A stretch of 64,000 nt of DNA from Bacteroidia bacterium (lineage in GTDB: Bacteria; Bacteroidota; Bacteroidia; J057): NCBI GenBank assembly GCA_033391075.1, contig JAWPMV010000001.1, forward strand, positions 2,542,001-2,606,000. Direction: 5' to 3'. The notes beneath the pieces were generated by a model. That model saw only the letters and a program-made list of their open reading frames with translations, made no database searches and was not told the DNA's origin. Numbering within the stretch: the first letter of the stretch is position 1; every line of letters starts with the position of its first letter. Position numbers and translations under genes: made by a program. Positions 1 through 8,934 of the stretch are shown here, piece by piece.

Positions 1-77
1 TGAGGATCTTCAGATAGTCGATTAGCAAGTACACAACCCGCGGAGCCAGCCCCAACGATTATATAATCAAATGTCAT
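1..77 (-). CDS. GMC-family FAD oxidoreductase, N-terminal fragment (cut by window edge)
   Basis: Reading leftwards from the ATG at 75-77, the first 25 codons include DYIIVGAGSAGCVLANRL. This is the FAD-binding GxGxxG segment found at the start of glucose-methanol-choline oxidoreductases such as choline dehydrogenase. The rest lies outside the window, so the substrate is unknown. The start overlaps the last 11 bases of the upstream symporter gene (stop at 67-69), which suggests translational coupling. Transporter and oxidoreductase may therefore handle the same substrate; that is inference from context. Confidence 0.75.
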   Translation of the reverse strand, partial: MTFDYIIVGAGSAGCVLANRLSEDP

Positions 78-1908
78 CTAATTCTTTAACTTCTGCTCTG
101 GGTAGAAATGTTTGGAAAATATATGCGAAGATCATTACCGTGAAACATCCCAAAGGAGTATACCAAAGGAAAGCCAGGGCTTTAGGCTGGAAGAAATACA
201 TATAAAGTATGATACACTCAGCCAGAATCGCCGCATAAAAAACAGCTGTTCCCTGTATCCTTTTCATAAAAAAGGCAACCATGAAAATCCCCAGGATGGT
301 ACCATATACCAAAGAGCCCAGGATATTTACTGCCTGTATGAGGTTTTCAAGTTGATCGGCAAATAGAGAGAAACCTATAGCATATACGCCCCACATAATG
401 GTAAGCCCTTTGGAGGCATTGAGATAATGATTGTCATCCTTGTCTTTCACCAACATGCGTTTATATATATCGACCACGGAAGTTGTGCCCAATGCATTCA
501 GTTCTGAGGAAGTGGAAGACATAGAAGCAGCCAGAATCATGGCGATAAGGAGACCGACTACCCCTACAGGTAGATGATCCAGGATAAAGGTGAGGAAAAT
601 TCTATCTGAATCTCGCTTCAAATTATCTTTGAGTTCCTGGATATTTGACTCCGCTTCTTTTAGTTGAAGGCTGTCGACACTATTTGCCAATTGAGACTCA
701 AGAATATATGCTTCTGCTTCTTCGTATTTTGTAATAGATTCACCTGCATTCAGCATTTCTGCTTTTGCAATCAGAATCTTTGCTTTCTCCCGCACTTCAC
801 TCAGGTTCTCATCCAGGGATTGAGCCTCTGCTTGCTTTTGCTCAACTGCAGCCTGATCATTATTATCAAGCGCCTCATCCCAGGCTTGTAGGGCATCCCT
901 TTGTCTGGCATGAATAGCCGCATAGGTATTTTCAAGCTGCTTATAAGTATCTGCATACTGGCTATTCTGGACAATTGTCGTAGAAGTCTTATTGAAGTTT
1001 ATAGGAGGACGTTCAAATTGATAGAAAACAAAGAGCAATACTCCCACTAAGAGGATAAGAAATTGCATAGGTACTTTCACCAAACCATTGAGGAGCAATC
1101 CCATCCTGCTTTCGGTAATGGATTTACCTCCCAGATAGCGTTGAACCTGAGATTGGTCTGTGCCGAAATAGGAAAGCATGAGGAAAGTTCCTGCCAGAAT
1201 CCCTGACCAGACATTATATCGGTTTTCTAAATCAAAATTGAAATCAATGACCTCCATTTTGCCCATTTTCCCCGCAATGCCCAAAGCATTGGAGAAGGAA
1301 ATATTTTCTGGCAGTTTGAGGACCAGCATCACACCGGCGATCACCATCCCAGCCAGAATCACACCCATTTGGAGTTTCTGGGTTTGGCTAACGGCCTGCG
1401 TCCCTCCTAATACAGTATAAGTAGTTACAACTACTCCTATCAATACACAGGCCCAGGTCGTATCCCAGGGAAGGACAGTGGAAAGGATAAGGGCTGGAGC
1501 ATATATAGTAAATCCAGCTGCAAGACCCCTTTGAATCAGGAATAAGATAGCTGCAACCCCTCTTGTTTTAAGATCAAAGCGTTTCTCCAGAAATTCATAG
1601 GCCGTAAATACCTTTAATCTATGATAGAGAGGAATGGCAACAATAGATAATACTACTGCAGCAATCGGCAGCCCAAAGTAGAACTGCACAAAACCCATCC
1701 CATCATCATATCCCTGACCGGGCGTTGAAAGGAAGGTGATCGCACTTGCCTGGGTAGCCATGATGGATAGACCAATGGTCCACCATTTCATGCTTTTATT
1801 GGCGAGTACATAATCACTGAGATTGCTGGCTCCCCAGCTTTTCCAAATGCCATATGCTACGATAAAGAAGGTCGTTGCCCCCAATACCATCCAGTCGATC
1901 CAACTCAT
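67..1908 (-). CDS. Sodium:solute symporter (SSS family) with long inserted helical region
   Basis: Inner-membrane sodium-coupled uptake protein of 613 residues. The N-terminal half has the family's run of hydrophobic helices and polar signatures (WWTIGLSIMATQASAITF near residue 42, YFGTDQSQVQRYL near 245). After the helix ending near residue 300 there is a charged stretch of about 130 residues, rich in Ala, Glu, Gln and Lys and probably coiled coil. Transmembrane helices then resume at about 436 with a conserved SMSSTSSELNALGTTSVVDIYKR-like segment. Ordinary SSS proteins are about 500 residues, so the insert explains the extra length. The gene sits between a 48-residue membrane protein (ATGA overlap) and a GMC oxidoreductase (11-base overlap). 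The substrate is not predictable from sequence. Confidence 0.88.
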   Translation of the reverse strand: MSWIDWMVLGATTFFIVAYGIWKSWGASNLSDYVLANKSMKWWTIGLSIMATQASAITFLSTPGQGYDDGMGFVQFYFGLPIAAVVLSIVAIPLYHRLKVFTAYEFLEKRFDLKTRGVAAILFLIQRGLAAGFTIYAPALILSTVLPWDTTWACVLIGVVVTTYTVLGGTQAVSQTQKLQMGVILAGMVIAGVMLVLKLPENISFSNALGIAGKMGKMEVIDFNFDLENRYNVWSGILAGTFLMLSYFGTDQSQVQRYLGGKSITESRMGLLLNGLVKVPMQFLILLVGVLLFVFYQFERPPINFNKTSTTIVQNSQYADTYKQLENTYAAIHARQRDALQAWDEALDNNDQAAVEQKQAEAQSLDENLSEVREKAKILIAKAEMLNAGESITKYEEAEAYILESQLANSVDSLQLKEAESNIQELKDNLKRDSDRIFLTFILDHLPVGVVGLLIAMILAASMSSTSSELNALGTTSVVDIYKRMLVKDKDDNHYLNASKGLTIMWGVYAIGFSLFADQLENLIQAVNILGSLVYGTILGIFMVAFFMKRIQGTAVFYAAILAECIILYMYFFQPKALAFLWYTPLGCFTVMIFAYIFQTFLPRAEVKELDDI

Positions 1909-2051
1909 GCGTAGTGATTACTAAACAGGTAAAACAAAACGATCAGAACTACCAGTTCGGCGATCACAAAAATGTATAGACTTTTCCAGGTCTTGAAAAA
2001 AGGAAGAACTTTCCTCAATTCTTCATCCTGGTTTTCTTCGGGCTTAGACAT
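1905..2051 (-). CDS. 48-residue single-pass membrane protein coupled to the symporter
   Basis: A short open frame starts at the ATG at 2049-2051 and ends with a TGA at 1905-1907 that overlaps the symporter ATG (ATGA junction). The product begins MSKPEENQDEELRK, continues with FFKTWKSLYIFVIAELVV, and runs into a hydrophobic segment ending near residue 43, followed by a short NHYA tail. It is a soluble N-terminus plus one membrane helix. The stop/start overlap, the sensible composition and the position between two same-strand genes support a real gene. I infer that it is an accessory or stabilising subunit of the symporter. No family was recognised. Confidence 0.6.
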   Translation of the reverse strand: MSKPEENQDEELRKVLPFFKTWKSLYIFVIAELVVLIVLFYLFSNHYA

Positions 2052-2066
2052 GTTTTTCTTTTTAGA

Positions 2067-4571
2067 TTATCGGCTCTTTTTACCGAGGGAGATCAGGTTG
2101 GCAATAAGCCTGTATGCACCGGGTACACCTGCGGGCAATTCTCTGAACCAGGAAATACCGGAATAGATCATATAACCCTCTCCGTATTTAGCAACCAGGA
2201 GAGAGCCTTGCTTAGGCGTTTCTCCTTTATCATTCATTTCCAATAAAGCTGCGTATTCTTCTCCCCATTCATTTGGGAAGTAAAGACCTCTTTCTTGTAT
2301 CCATCCATCAAAATCCTTTTCAGTGATCTTATTGGGGAAATTGAGGGCCGGATGCTCAGGTAGCAACACTTTCACTGGTGCATCTTCCTGACTCACGCGA
2401 TCCCGGGAAACTTTTAGTTCGTATGGTCCGGGAGTGAGGGCTGGGCCTCTTCGGGAGGTCGTATTATACTGGACAAGATAAGTACCTCCTTCTTTCACAT
2501 ATTCAAGGATTCTTTCTTCCAGAAAGGGCATTCGCTTGTTGGTATTGTAAACCCGAATTCCCGCAATCACAGCATCATACTGCCTTAGATTATCAAGGGT
2601 TACTTTATCATCTTCGAGGATATCTACCTGATATCCAATCTGCTCCAGGCTGACGGGTACCTCATCTCCTGATCCCATTACGTAAGCGATCTTGTTTCCT
2701 CTTTTCTCAATATTTACCTGTACCAGTTTCGCCTCAGCTCTTGGGAAGAGCATTTGAGTGGGAATATGATTGTATTCAATACTTTGTAATCCATAGGAGC
2801 TTTTTTCTCCATCTATTTCAGCTATCACAGAAAGTGTGCTTACACTTTGCTGAGCCGGAGGACTTACCAGTACCTCTACTATTTTTTCATCCCCATCTTT
2901 TTCAAATTCCAACTTCACAACTGGAGGACTAAAACTCCAACCATCTGCCGCCTGAAAACTAATTTCCGCTTGCTGCTTTCCTCCTTGAGATTTGACCAGC
3001 ATTTTCACCTTCTGCTGCTTTTGGTTAGCAAAGAGATAGACTTTCTCGGCCAAATTGATGGTTACTTTAGGGGTAATCACAAAGGGGCGAAAAAGCTCGC
3101 CTATGCCTGGATCAGCATATCTATGGATAGCAGGAATTTCAAAGGGAATCTGCACTCCATCAAAATCAAAGGTAAAAACGGCTGTGAGTGCGGGTGGATT
3201 TTCTGGCAATCCGATCAGTTCCTGATTTTTAACCTGAAAAACTCCCTGACTTTCTTTTTCTACCAACCAATAAGGCTGACTTACAGGTAGGCCTTTAAGG
3301 TCAAGGGTCTCGTTTATCGTTTCCATTTTTGCATTCGCCTGAAGCTCTTTACCGGCTTCAAACTTAAGCTCTCTGGATGGAAATTCAGTTGAAAGCCATT
3401 TGATGGGGAAATTTCCTCTCCTTAAAGCTGAAATTGCAAAATCAGCTTCAGAATCTTTAGCTGCAAAAGGTTTTTTCGAACCTGCTTCAAACCATAGTCC
3501 TGAGCAATAAATAATGAGGCTTTTCAATTCCTTCATTTTTACTTCGACCCAGGGATCCTTGAGCTTTTGCATTTCGGTATATGCCTCCAATAAATGAGGC
3601 AAAATGGCAGAAGGATCTTCTGCCTGGAATTCTTTATAAGCTTTGGCAAGTAACTGAGCTAGTTTTCCCGAACCCTTTACACGTTCCCAGGAAACATCTA
3701 CACCCTCCATTGCTTCCTTCTCCGCTTTTTCTCCATGCTCAAGGTCCAGAAATTGCAAAAGGCTTCCTCTCCATTTCAGGGTTCCAAAGGCCTGACATTT
3801 ATGCATACTGCGGGCTTCTGCTGCAATTTCCCCATAGCTTTTCCCCAACAAAGGATCATAAGCTCCAACGTCAAGTCCGAGGTATTTGGCTTTTTCTTCT
3901 TCACTGGGCTCTCCCCTCCATGAATAGGTGTTCCAAAACAATCGCTTAGGTTGCCAGGGTTCAACAAACTTCAGTTGCTCAGGATAGGCTTTAGGATCAT
4001 TGGATAATTCAAATGCTTCTTCAGCTAATAAATGAGAACTGGTATGATGACCATGACCGCCTCCTCCTTTGTCCATGCCGGGGAAACGGGTTACGATGAT
4101 ATCTGGTCTGAATTTACGGATTGCCCAAACCACATCAGCGAGTACTTTTTCTTTATCCCAAAACTTCAGGGTTTCATCTGGCGTTTTGGAATAGCCAAAA
4201 TCATAGGCTCGGCTAAACATCTGCTCTCCGCCATCAGTACGTCTGGCCTGGAGCAATTCCTGAGTTCTTAAAATGCCCAGCGCAAATCCTTTTTCATTTC
4301 CAAGTAGATTTTGACCTCCATCTCCTCTGGTTAAAGATAGATAGGCAGTTCGGTAGCCTTTCCCTTTGGCATAATAAGCTATGAGGCGGGTATTTTCGTC
4401 ATCCGGATGTGCAGCGATATATAATACACTGCCCAGAATTTGAAGCTTCTTTAATGCATGTTGGATTTCAGAAGCGCTCTTTGGAGGTAAAGGATCCTGT
4501 GCCTTTAGCCCTTGATTTGGAGATAGGATAAAAAGCAGGCAAAGGCAAAGCGCAACTACCGTATATTTCAT
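2067..4571 (-). CDS. Secreted PIG-L family deacetylase with C-terminal amidotransferase-like domain
   Basis: The start was set at the ATG at 4569-4571, which gives a clean signal peptide (MKYTVVALCLCLLFILSP, cleavage near LKAQ) and 834 residues. A start further upstream would run into the neighbouring gene and lose the signal peptide. Residues about 50-300 form an LmbE/PIG-L domain. The zinc-binding AHPDDE motif is near 54 and a GHGHHTSSH cluster is near 165-175, as in enzymes that remove N-acetyl groups from GlcNAc-containing substrates. A beta-rich middle region follows. The last 200 residues (AYVMGSGDEVPVSLEQIGY onwards) resemble a class I glutamine-amidotransferase-like fold. It probably acts in the periplasm or at the cell surface; the substrate is unknown. 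Confidence 0.8.
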   Translation of the reverse strand: MKYTVVALCLCLLFILSPNQGLKAQDPLPPKSASEIQHALKKLQILGSVLYIAAHPDDENTRLIAYYAKGKGYRTAYLSLTRGDGGQNLLGNEKGFALGILRTQELLQARRTDGGEQMFSRAYDFGYSKTPDETLKFWDKEKVLADVVWAIRKFRPDIIVTRFPGMDKGGGGHGHHTSSHLLAEEAFELSNDPKAYPEQLKFVEPWQPKRLFWNTYSWRGEPSEEEKAKYLGLDVGAYDPLLGKSYGEIAAEARSMHKCQAFGTLKWRGSLLQFLDLEHGEKAEKEAMEGVDVSWERVKGSGKLAQLLAKAYKEFQAEDPSAILPHLLEAYTEMQKLKDPWVEVKMKELKSLIIYCSGLWFEAGSKKPFAAKDSEADFAISALRRGNFPIKWLSTEFPSRELKFEAGKELQANAKMETINETLDLKGLPVSQPYWLVEKESQGVFQVKNQELIGLPENPPALTAVFTFDFDGVQIPFEIPAIHRYADPGIGELFRPFVITPKVTINLAEKVYLFANQKQQKVKMLVKSQGGKQQAEISFQAADGWSFSPPVVKLEFEKDGDEKIVEVLVSPPAQQSVSTLSVIAEIDGEKSSYGLQSIEYNHIPTQMLFPRAEAKLVQVNIEKRGNKIAYVMGSGDEVPVSLEQIGYQVDILEDDKVTLDNLRQYDAVIAGIRVYNTNKRMPFLEERILEYVKEGGTYLVQYNTTSRRGPALTPGPYELKVSRDRVSQEDAPVKVLLPEHPALNFPNKITEKDFDGWIQERGLYFPNEWGEEYAALLEMNDKGETPKQGSLLVAKYGEGYMIYSGISWFRELPAGVPGAYRLIANLISLGKKSR

Positions 4572-4629
4572 GTTTTGATGTTTAGGATCAGATGATTGAT
4601 GTTCGACCTTCGAATATAAACAAGAAAAA

Positions 4630-5214
4630 TTAATTCGCATCCACGATTCGTCGATAATCTTCATCCGTATCGACGTCCCATCCAGCTTCTTCACAAGGGA
4701 TGAGGATACTTTCTTTTTGGTATTTCTTTAAGATATATTTTGCGCCTGCTTTTCCTTCCAGTTGCAAAATCTCCTGAAAATAAATTTGGGGTATCACTGC
4801 AGGGACGCCTACGGACTTTTGATATAGGCTTGTGATTAACTTTTGATTCTCCTTGAATGAATCAAGGAGTTGCTGGTAATGAGACAGGGGAATCAGGGGT
4901 TGATCACTCAGGCAGATCAGGACTCCATCAACCTCTTTTTCCAGAGAATTTATTCCTGCAATCAAACTGCTTGACATTCCTTCTTTCCATTTGGGGTTCT
5001 CTACGATTCGGGTGTTGATTTGCGTATCCTTGATATGCTGGGATATTTTTTCGAATCTTGCCCCCAATACGGTTATGGGCTTGGAAATTCCCGCTTTTTC
5101 AAGTTTATCTATAAGTTGCTGAATAAAAGACTTATTCTTGTATTTTAGCAATTGCTTGGCTCTTCCCAATCTGCTAGAACTGCCTGCTGCCAATATGATC
5201 GCCGATATTTTCAT
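4630..5214 (-). CDS. MobA-like NTP transferase (molybdenum cofactor cytidylyl/guanylyltransferase family)
   Basis: 194 residues starting MKISAIILAAGSSSRLGRAK, the nucleotide-binding LAAGxSxRxG signature of MobA/MocA-type nucleotidyltransferases. A further conserved element is LICLSDQPLIPLSHYQ near residue 97, with the metal-binding Asp, and the GVPAVIP segment near 137. Size and motifs fit the MocA-like branch, which attaches CMP or GMP to molybdopterin. Similar proteins also act on other nucleotides or sugars, and no other molybdenum cofactor gene is in the window. The gene lies 58 bases upstream of the PIG-L gene on the same strand and may be co-transcribed with it. Confidence 0.8.
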   Translation of the reverse strand: MKISAIILAAGSSSRLGRAKQLLKYKNKSFIQQLIDKLEKAGISKPITVLGARFEKISQHIKDTQINTRIVENPKWKEGMSSSLIAGINSLEKEVDGVLICLSDQPLIPLSHYQQLLDSFKENQKLITSLYQKSVGVPAVIPQIYFQEILQLEGKAGAKYILKKYQKESILIPCEEAGWDVDTDEDYRRIVDAN

Positions 5215-5352
5215 GAATATTTAGGGTCTTTGTTTGGGATTATTGTCAAATAAATGCCTAATTTTTGGATTCCAAAAATAGATCTAAACTACATAAACCA
5301 GCGTACTAACGCTTTATTATCCTAATCTTACATTTAACCAAAGCCGATTCAA

Positions 5353-6984
5353 ATGAAAAAAATTACTCTTATTTTTTCTTTATTGTTTGTTATACTAAAT
5401 GTCCAGGGACAGAAACTCTGGAAGGGGGGACAAATTGATTATACACCTCAAAACTTTAAGCAAACTACTTCTACAGCTGAGTTAAATTCTCTTAAAGGCA
5501 ATATCAAGAATATAGATAGAAGTCTGAATATTGAGAAAACAATAGACTGTAGTACGGATACTTCTTTATTCCCATTATTTAAGGCTACAAGTCTTGGACT
5601 GGATGGAATTAGCAATGCTACTAATAGATTTGCAACTGCTTTGCAGAGATATTCTATCCCGCAAGGGGGATCAGCGGTAGTTAATGGATTTGATTTCTAT
5701 GCATTTTTTGTTTTCGATTCAACGAATGCGTCTCAAATTTCAACTACAGTAAATGCTAATATCTATGCCTCTAATGATGGAGGGGCTCCCAACTATACCA
5801 ATCCCTTGGCGACTGTTACGGTAACGGTAGATACTGCGGGAACCAATGACCCAAGTGGAAGCATTGCCTTGGCTGATACAAGGTATACAGCTGTTTTCCC
5901 AACTCCAGTTGCGGTTACCGACACCTTCTACATTGAAATTGAAGTTACTAACAATGACTTGATAGGACTTTTTAGAAATAATCTAACCGAAAACAATATT
6001 GCCGGTGATGGCCGTGGCTTTGAAGATGGCTGGGTAGTATTTGTTACTGCACAAGGAGCTGTACTAACTCCGGCAACCAATATTACTGCTAATAATGGAG
6101 CAGTTGTTTGGGATGTAGATTACCTATTGCACCCTTATATAGAATATAGCATCAGTCCTGCTTTCGAGCTCAATGATGCATCTTGTCTCGCACATGGAGA
6201 AGCGGCTATTTTTGATAACCAAAGCTCCATTATGACAGGCAATCCCTACTACAATGTTTTCGCTGCAGATGCGCTGATAAATGGTGCTCCTGATTCGACC
6301 TGGTTGTGGATTCAGAACAATGTCGATCAAAATAGCCCAACCACCTGGGGTACCCGGGATTATGTGACTGTTTATAACTCCCCACTTACCGAAGCTTTTC
6401 CAAGATTAGAGGTTTTTGAGCTGGGATATAGCCGACTATGTCAGGATAGTGCAGTGAACAGGTATGATTCCGGTCCTTTGTCATCAGCAGACTTCTCATT
6501 TTCGGTTGATACAAACCAAACGGTCATGTTTACCAATAATTCTACCGGTACTACTTTTGAATGGGATTTTGGGGATGGAAATACCTCAACAGATGTAGTT
6601 CCAACACATACCTATGCGGACGGTGGTACTTACATGGTACAACTGGTTGCCAGCCAAAACAATGGTCCTTGTTCTGATACTTTGGTACAAGAAGTAAACG
6701 TTGCTACGACTAATATTCAGGACGATCTTCTAAACGCACAGGTAATTGTATTCCCGAATCCTAGTAATGGAGTATTCTTATTGGATATAAACCTGGATAG
6801 CCCTGAAGAAGTAAGGATTGAAGTTCGTAATATGATCGGACAAACCGTTTTCGAATCTCCGGCCAGAAATATGCAGGCTGGTGAAATTCAGTTAAATCTG
6901 GAAGGACATCAAAGCGGTATTTATCTTATGACCCTTTGGGCCAATGACAGACAGATTACGCGAAAACTTTCCTTGAATAAATAG
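5353..6984 (+). CDS. Secreted PKD-domain protein with T9SS type A sorting domain
   Basis: 543 residues. The signal peptide is MKKITLIFSLLFVILNVQGQ. A unique N-terminal region of about 350 residues follows, then a PKD domain at about 376-452 with the diagnostic FEWDFGDGNTSTD motif. A C-terminal domain from about 464 begins VIVFPNPSNGVF and ends GIYLMTLWANDRQITRKLSL. That pattern (FPNPxxG, then a GxYxL strand and a basic tail) is the Bacteroidota T9SS type A sorting signal, so the protein should cross the outer membrane and be surface-anchored or released. The function of the N-terminal region is unknown. It is transcribed alone and followed by a strong terminator. Confidence 0.85.
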   Translation: MKKITLIFSLLFVILNVQGQKLWKGGQIDYTPQNFKQTTSTAELNSLKGNIKNIDRSLNIEKTIDCSTDTSLFPLFKATSLGLDGISNATNRFATALQRYSIPQGGSAVVNGFDFYAFFVFDSTNASQISTTVNANIYASNDGGAPNYTNPLATVTVTVDTAGTNDPSGSIALADTRYTAVFPTPVAVTDTFYIEIEVTNNDLIGLFRNNLTENNIAGDGRGFEDGWVVFVTAQGAVLTPATNITANNGAVVWDVDYLLHPYIEYSISPAFELNDASCLAHGEAAIFDNQSSIMTGNPYYNVFAADALINGAPDSTWLWIQNNVDQNSPTTWGTRDYVTVYNSPLTEAFPRLEVFELGYSRLCQDSAVNRYDSGPLSSADFSFSVDTNQTVMFTNNSTGTTFEWDFGDGNTSTDVVPTHTYADGGTYMVQLVASQNNGPCSDTLVQEVNVATTNIQDDLLNAQVIVFPNPSNGVFLLDINLDSPEEVRIEVRNMIGQTVFESPARNMQAGEIQLNLEGHQSGIYLMTLWANDRQITRKLSLNK

Positions 6985-7001
6985 CAGGAGATTTGCATAA
7001 T

Positions 7002-7038
7002 AAAAAAGAGGGACAGATAATTTCTGTCCCTCTTTTTT
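7002..7038. terminator. Bidirectional rho-independent terminator
   Basis: A perfect 15-bp stem (AAAAAAGAGGGACAG at 7002-7016 pairing with CTGTCCCTCTTTTTT at 7024-7038) encloses a 7-base loop. With A-runs on one side and T-runs on the other it can end transcription from both convergent genes, the T9SS protein on the left and the outer membrane protein on the right. Confidence 0.9.
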
Positions 7039-7049
7039 AATTCCTATGA

Positions 7050-8249
7050 TTAGAAGCTCCACCTCAATCGGATATATCCGCTACTTGCTGCATGCCCATA
7101 TCCTAAAGTAGGGGCGCTTGCAAATACACTTTGCGCAATCAAATCCAGGTCCCAATTCTCGACGATAGAATAGGTGAGGGTAGGGACAAGGATTGTCAAA
7201 TCATTATCAGGCGCATAAATCGTAACCATGCTAAAGGTCATCAGGGGATTTATTTGTCCTGATCCCTGACCGGCAAAAGTCCAGGTGGAGGGGAATAGAT
7301 TCTTGGCCGAAGGAAGTGCCGTGAATAGGTTGGACTGTCCTCCTAATGCATTGGCCCTTTTCGCATTGCTATTATAGAGAATCCCTCCCGTGATATAAAT
7401 CCCATTATCAAAGGAATAGTCAGCTCCCAGGGAGAAGTTAAGCGAGGAGATAGAATCTGTTGAAGGGGATAAAGGAATGAAGGCAGTTCCTTCCCCTTTA
7501 AATCCTACATTCTTTATACTACCTGCCCATCCTCCTCCAAGTGCAAGGTCGCCTCTGAAATAACCTGCCAGAGCCTGAAAGTCATAACCTTTGATATTGA
7601 ATTTATATAATGCTGCGGCCGTCGAATTTGAAAGAGTATCATCTGGTGCCCAGGCCAATTCCATACTAGAAACTGCTCCTGTATAATACTGAAAACGAAT
7701 GGCATCACTACCTGGCCTTTCTTCATAATCAAAATCCAGGAAATTCAAGGCATTGAAAAGATCATTGGGATTCCAAAAGGTATTGATTCCCCAGTTGATC
7801 CTTTGCCGTCCTACCCTCAACTCCCATTTTTCTGCAGCATAATTGACATATGCTCTGTCAAAAATAGTATGTAAGAGCAAGTCTTTACTATCAGCCCATC
7901 GGATAGACAAATCCAATAAGCCAATTTCCGGATCGATTTGATCTCCAAAGCTTGGATCCAACTTTACTTGCTCCCCCCAAAATAAACGATTTCTTGCTTC
8001 AACAGCTATGGTCCAGGAATCATTTGCATAATATTTCAGATTCAAACGATTGTGAAAAAAGCTATTTGTCAAGGGGAAAGTGCCTGTCGTATCTCCTCCA
8101 GCAAATGTGGCTATTTGTAAATATTTCACATAGCCGCCCAACTGCCATTTACTTTCTTCTTCCTGTGAGAAGCCTGATGTAGATGACAGATTTAGGCAGA
8201 GAAATACAAACAGAAACTTGCGGAAAAGGGCGCTAGTTTTTGTGTTCAT
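7050..8249 (-). CDS. Outer membrane beta-barrel protein, last gene of the ABC export operon
   Basis: 399 residues with a signal peptide (KFLFVFLCLNLSSTSGFSQ) and alternating beta-strand segments. It has the porin-like phrases YVNYAAEKWELRVGRQRINW and WNPNDLFNALNFLDFDYEE, and ends in an aromatic residue (YIRLRWSF), typical of barrels inserted by the Bam machinery. The RVGRQRINWG...NPND region resembles DUF1302-like and phosphate-selective-porin-like barrels. Its start overlaps the 3' end of the ABC ATPase gene by 17 bases (8233-8249), so it is co-translated with the export module. It may be the outer membrane partner or receiving barrel, which is inference. Confidence 0.7.
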   Translation of the reverse strand: MNTKTSALFRKFLFVFLCLNLSSTSGFSQEEESKWQLGGYVKYLQIATFAGGDTTGTFPLTNSFFHNRLNLKYYANDSWTIAVEARNRLFWGEQVKLDPSFGDQIDPEIGLLDLSIRWADSKDLLLHTIFDRAYVNYAAEKWELRVGRQRINWGINTFWNPNDLFNALNFLDFDYEERPGSDAIRFQYYTGAVSSMELAWAPDDTLSNSTAAALYKFNIKGYDFQALAGYFRGDLALGGGWAGSIKNVGFKGEGTAFIPLSPSTDSISSLNFSLGADYSFDNGIYITGGILYNSNAKRANALGGQSNLFTALPSAKNLFPSTWTFAGQGSGQINPLMTFSMVTIYAPDNDLTILVPTLTYSIVENWDLDLIAQSVFASAPTLGYGHAASSGYIRLRWSF

Positions 8250-8916
8250 CAGAAACGATTTTTCCGTCTTCGAGCGTTACGACTCTTTTGGCTCTATCGA
8301 TTACCCGCTGATCATGGGTTGAGAATACGAAGGTGATGTTTTCTTTCTCATTTAACTCTGCCATGATATCCAGCAATTGGGTGGTCGACTGAGAATCCAG
8401 GTTAGCGGTTGGTTCATCTGCCAGGACAAATTTAGGTTTGGATGCCAAAGCGCGTGCAACTGCTACCCTTTGCTGTTGCCCCCCTGAAAGCTGGTTCGGA
8501 CGGGTATTGATTTTATCTCCCAGTCCAACGGCATGTAGTAATTCCTCTGTTCTTTGCTCTCGTTCAGCTTTAGATCTTTTCTGCATGAGCATTACGAACT
8601 CGACATTCTCTTTGGCTGTCAAAACGGGGATCAAATTATAGGCCTGGAATACAAAACCGATATTTTGAAGACGAAAGTCAATCATTTGATTTTGACTCAG
8701 AGAGGATATGTCAATTGCATCAACAAGGATATTTCCAGAACTGGGTTGATCCAGACCGCCGATGATGTTGAGTAGGGTTGTTTTTCCAGAACCGGAAGGC
8801 CCAACAATGGCAGTGAATTCTCCTTCTGATATCTGAAGGTCAACTCCATTGACCGCATGAACAGGAACTACTCCTTCATATACTTTATGTAGATCGCGGG
8901 TTTCTATAATATTCAT
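8233..8916 (-). CDS. ABC transporter ATP-binding protein (LolD/MacB type)
   Basis: 227 residues with all nucleotide-binding motifs: Walker [10 protein letters not shown] near 39-47, Q-loop [13 protein letters not shown] near 89, signature LSGGQQQR near 142, Walker [10 protein letters not shown] near 161 and switch His in STHDQR. The Q-loop and signature are those of the LolD/MacB/FtsE class, which powers lipoprotein extraction or efflux through FtsX-fold permeases. Two such permeases lie directly upstream and a LolA-like gene before them. It powers this module at the inner membrane. Confidence 0.92.
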   Translation of the reverse strand: MNIIETRDLHKVYEGVVPVHAVNGVDLQISEGEFTAIVGPSGSGKTTLLNIIGGLDQPSSGNILVDAIDISSLSQNQMIDFRLQNIGFVFQAYNLIPVLTAKENVEFVMLMQKRSKAEREQRTEELLHAVGLGDKINTRPNQLSGGQQQRVAVARALASKPKFVLADEPTANLDSQSTTQLLDIMAELNEKENITFVFSTHDQRVIDRAKRVVTLEDGKIVSDEHKN

Positions 8917-8934
8917 TGTCTTTTTTGTTAAAGG

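Noticed and set aside
4572-4694. N-terminal extension of the PIG-L gene
   Set aside because: Would overlap the MobA-like gene by 65 bases and bury the signal peptide.
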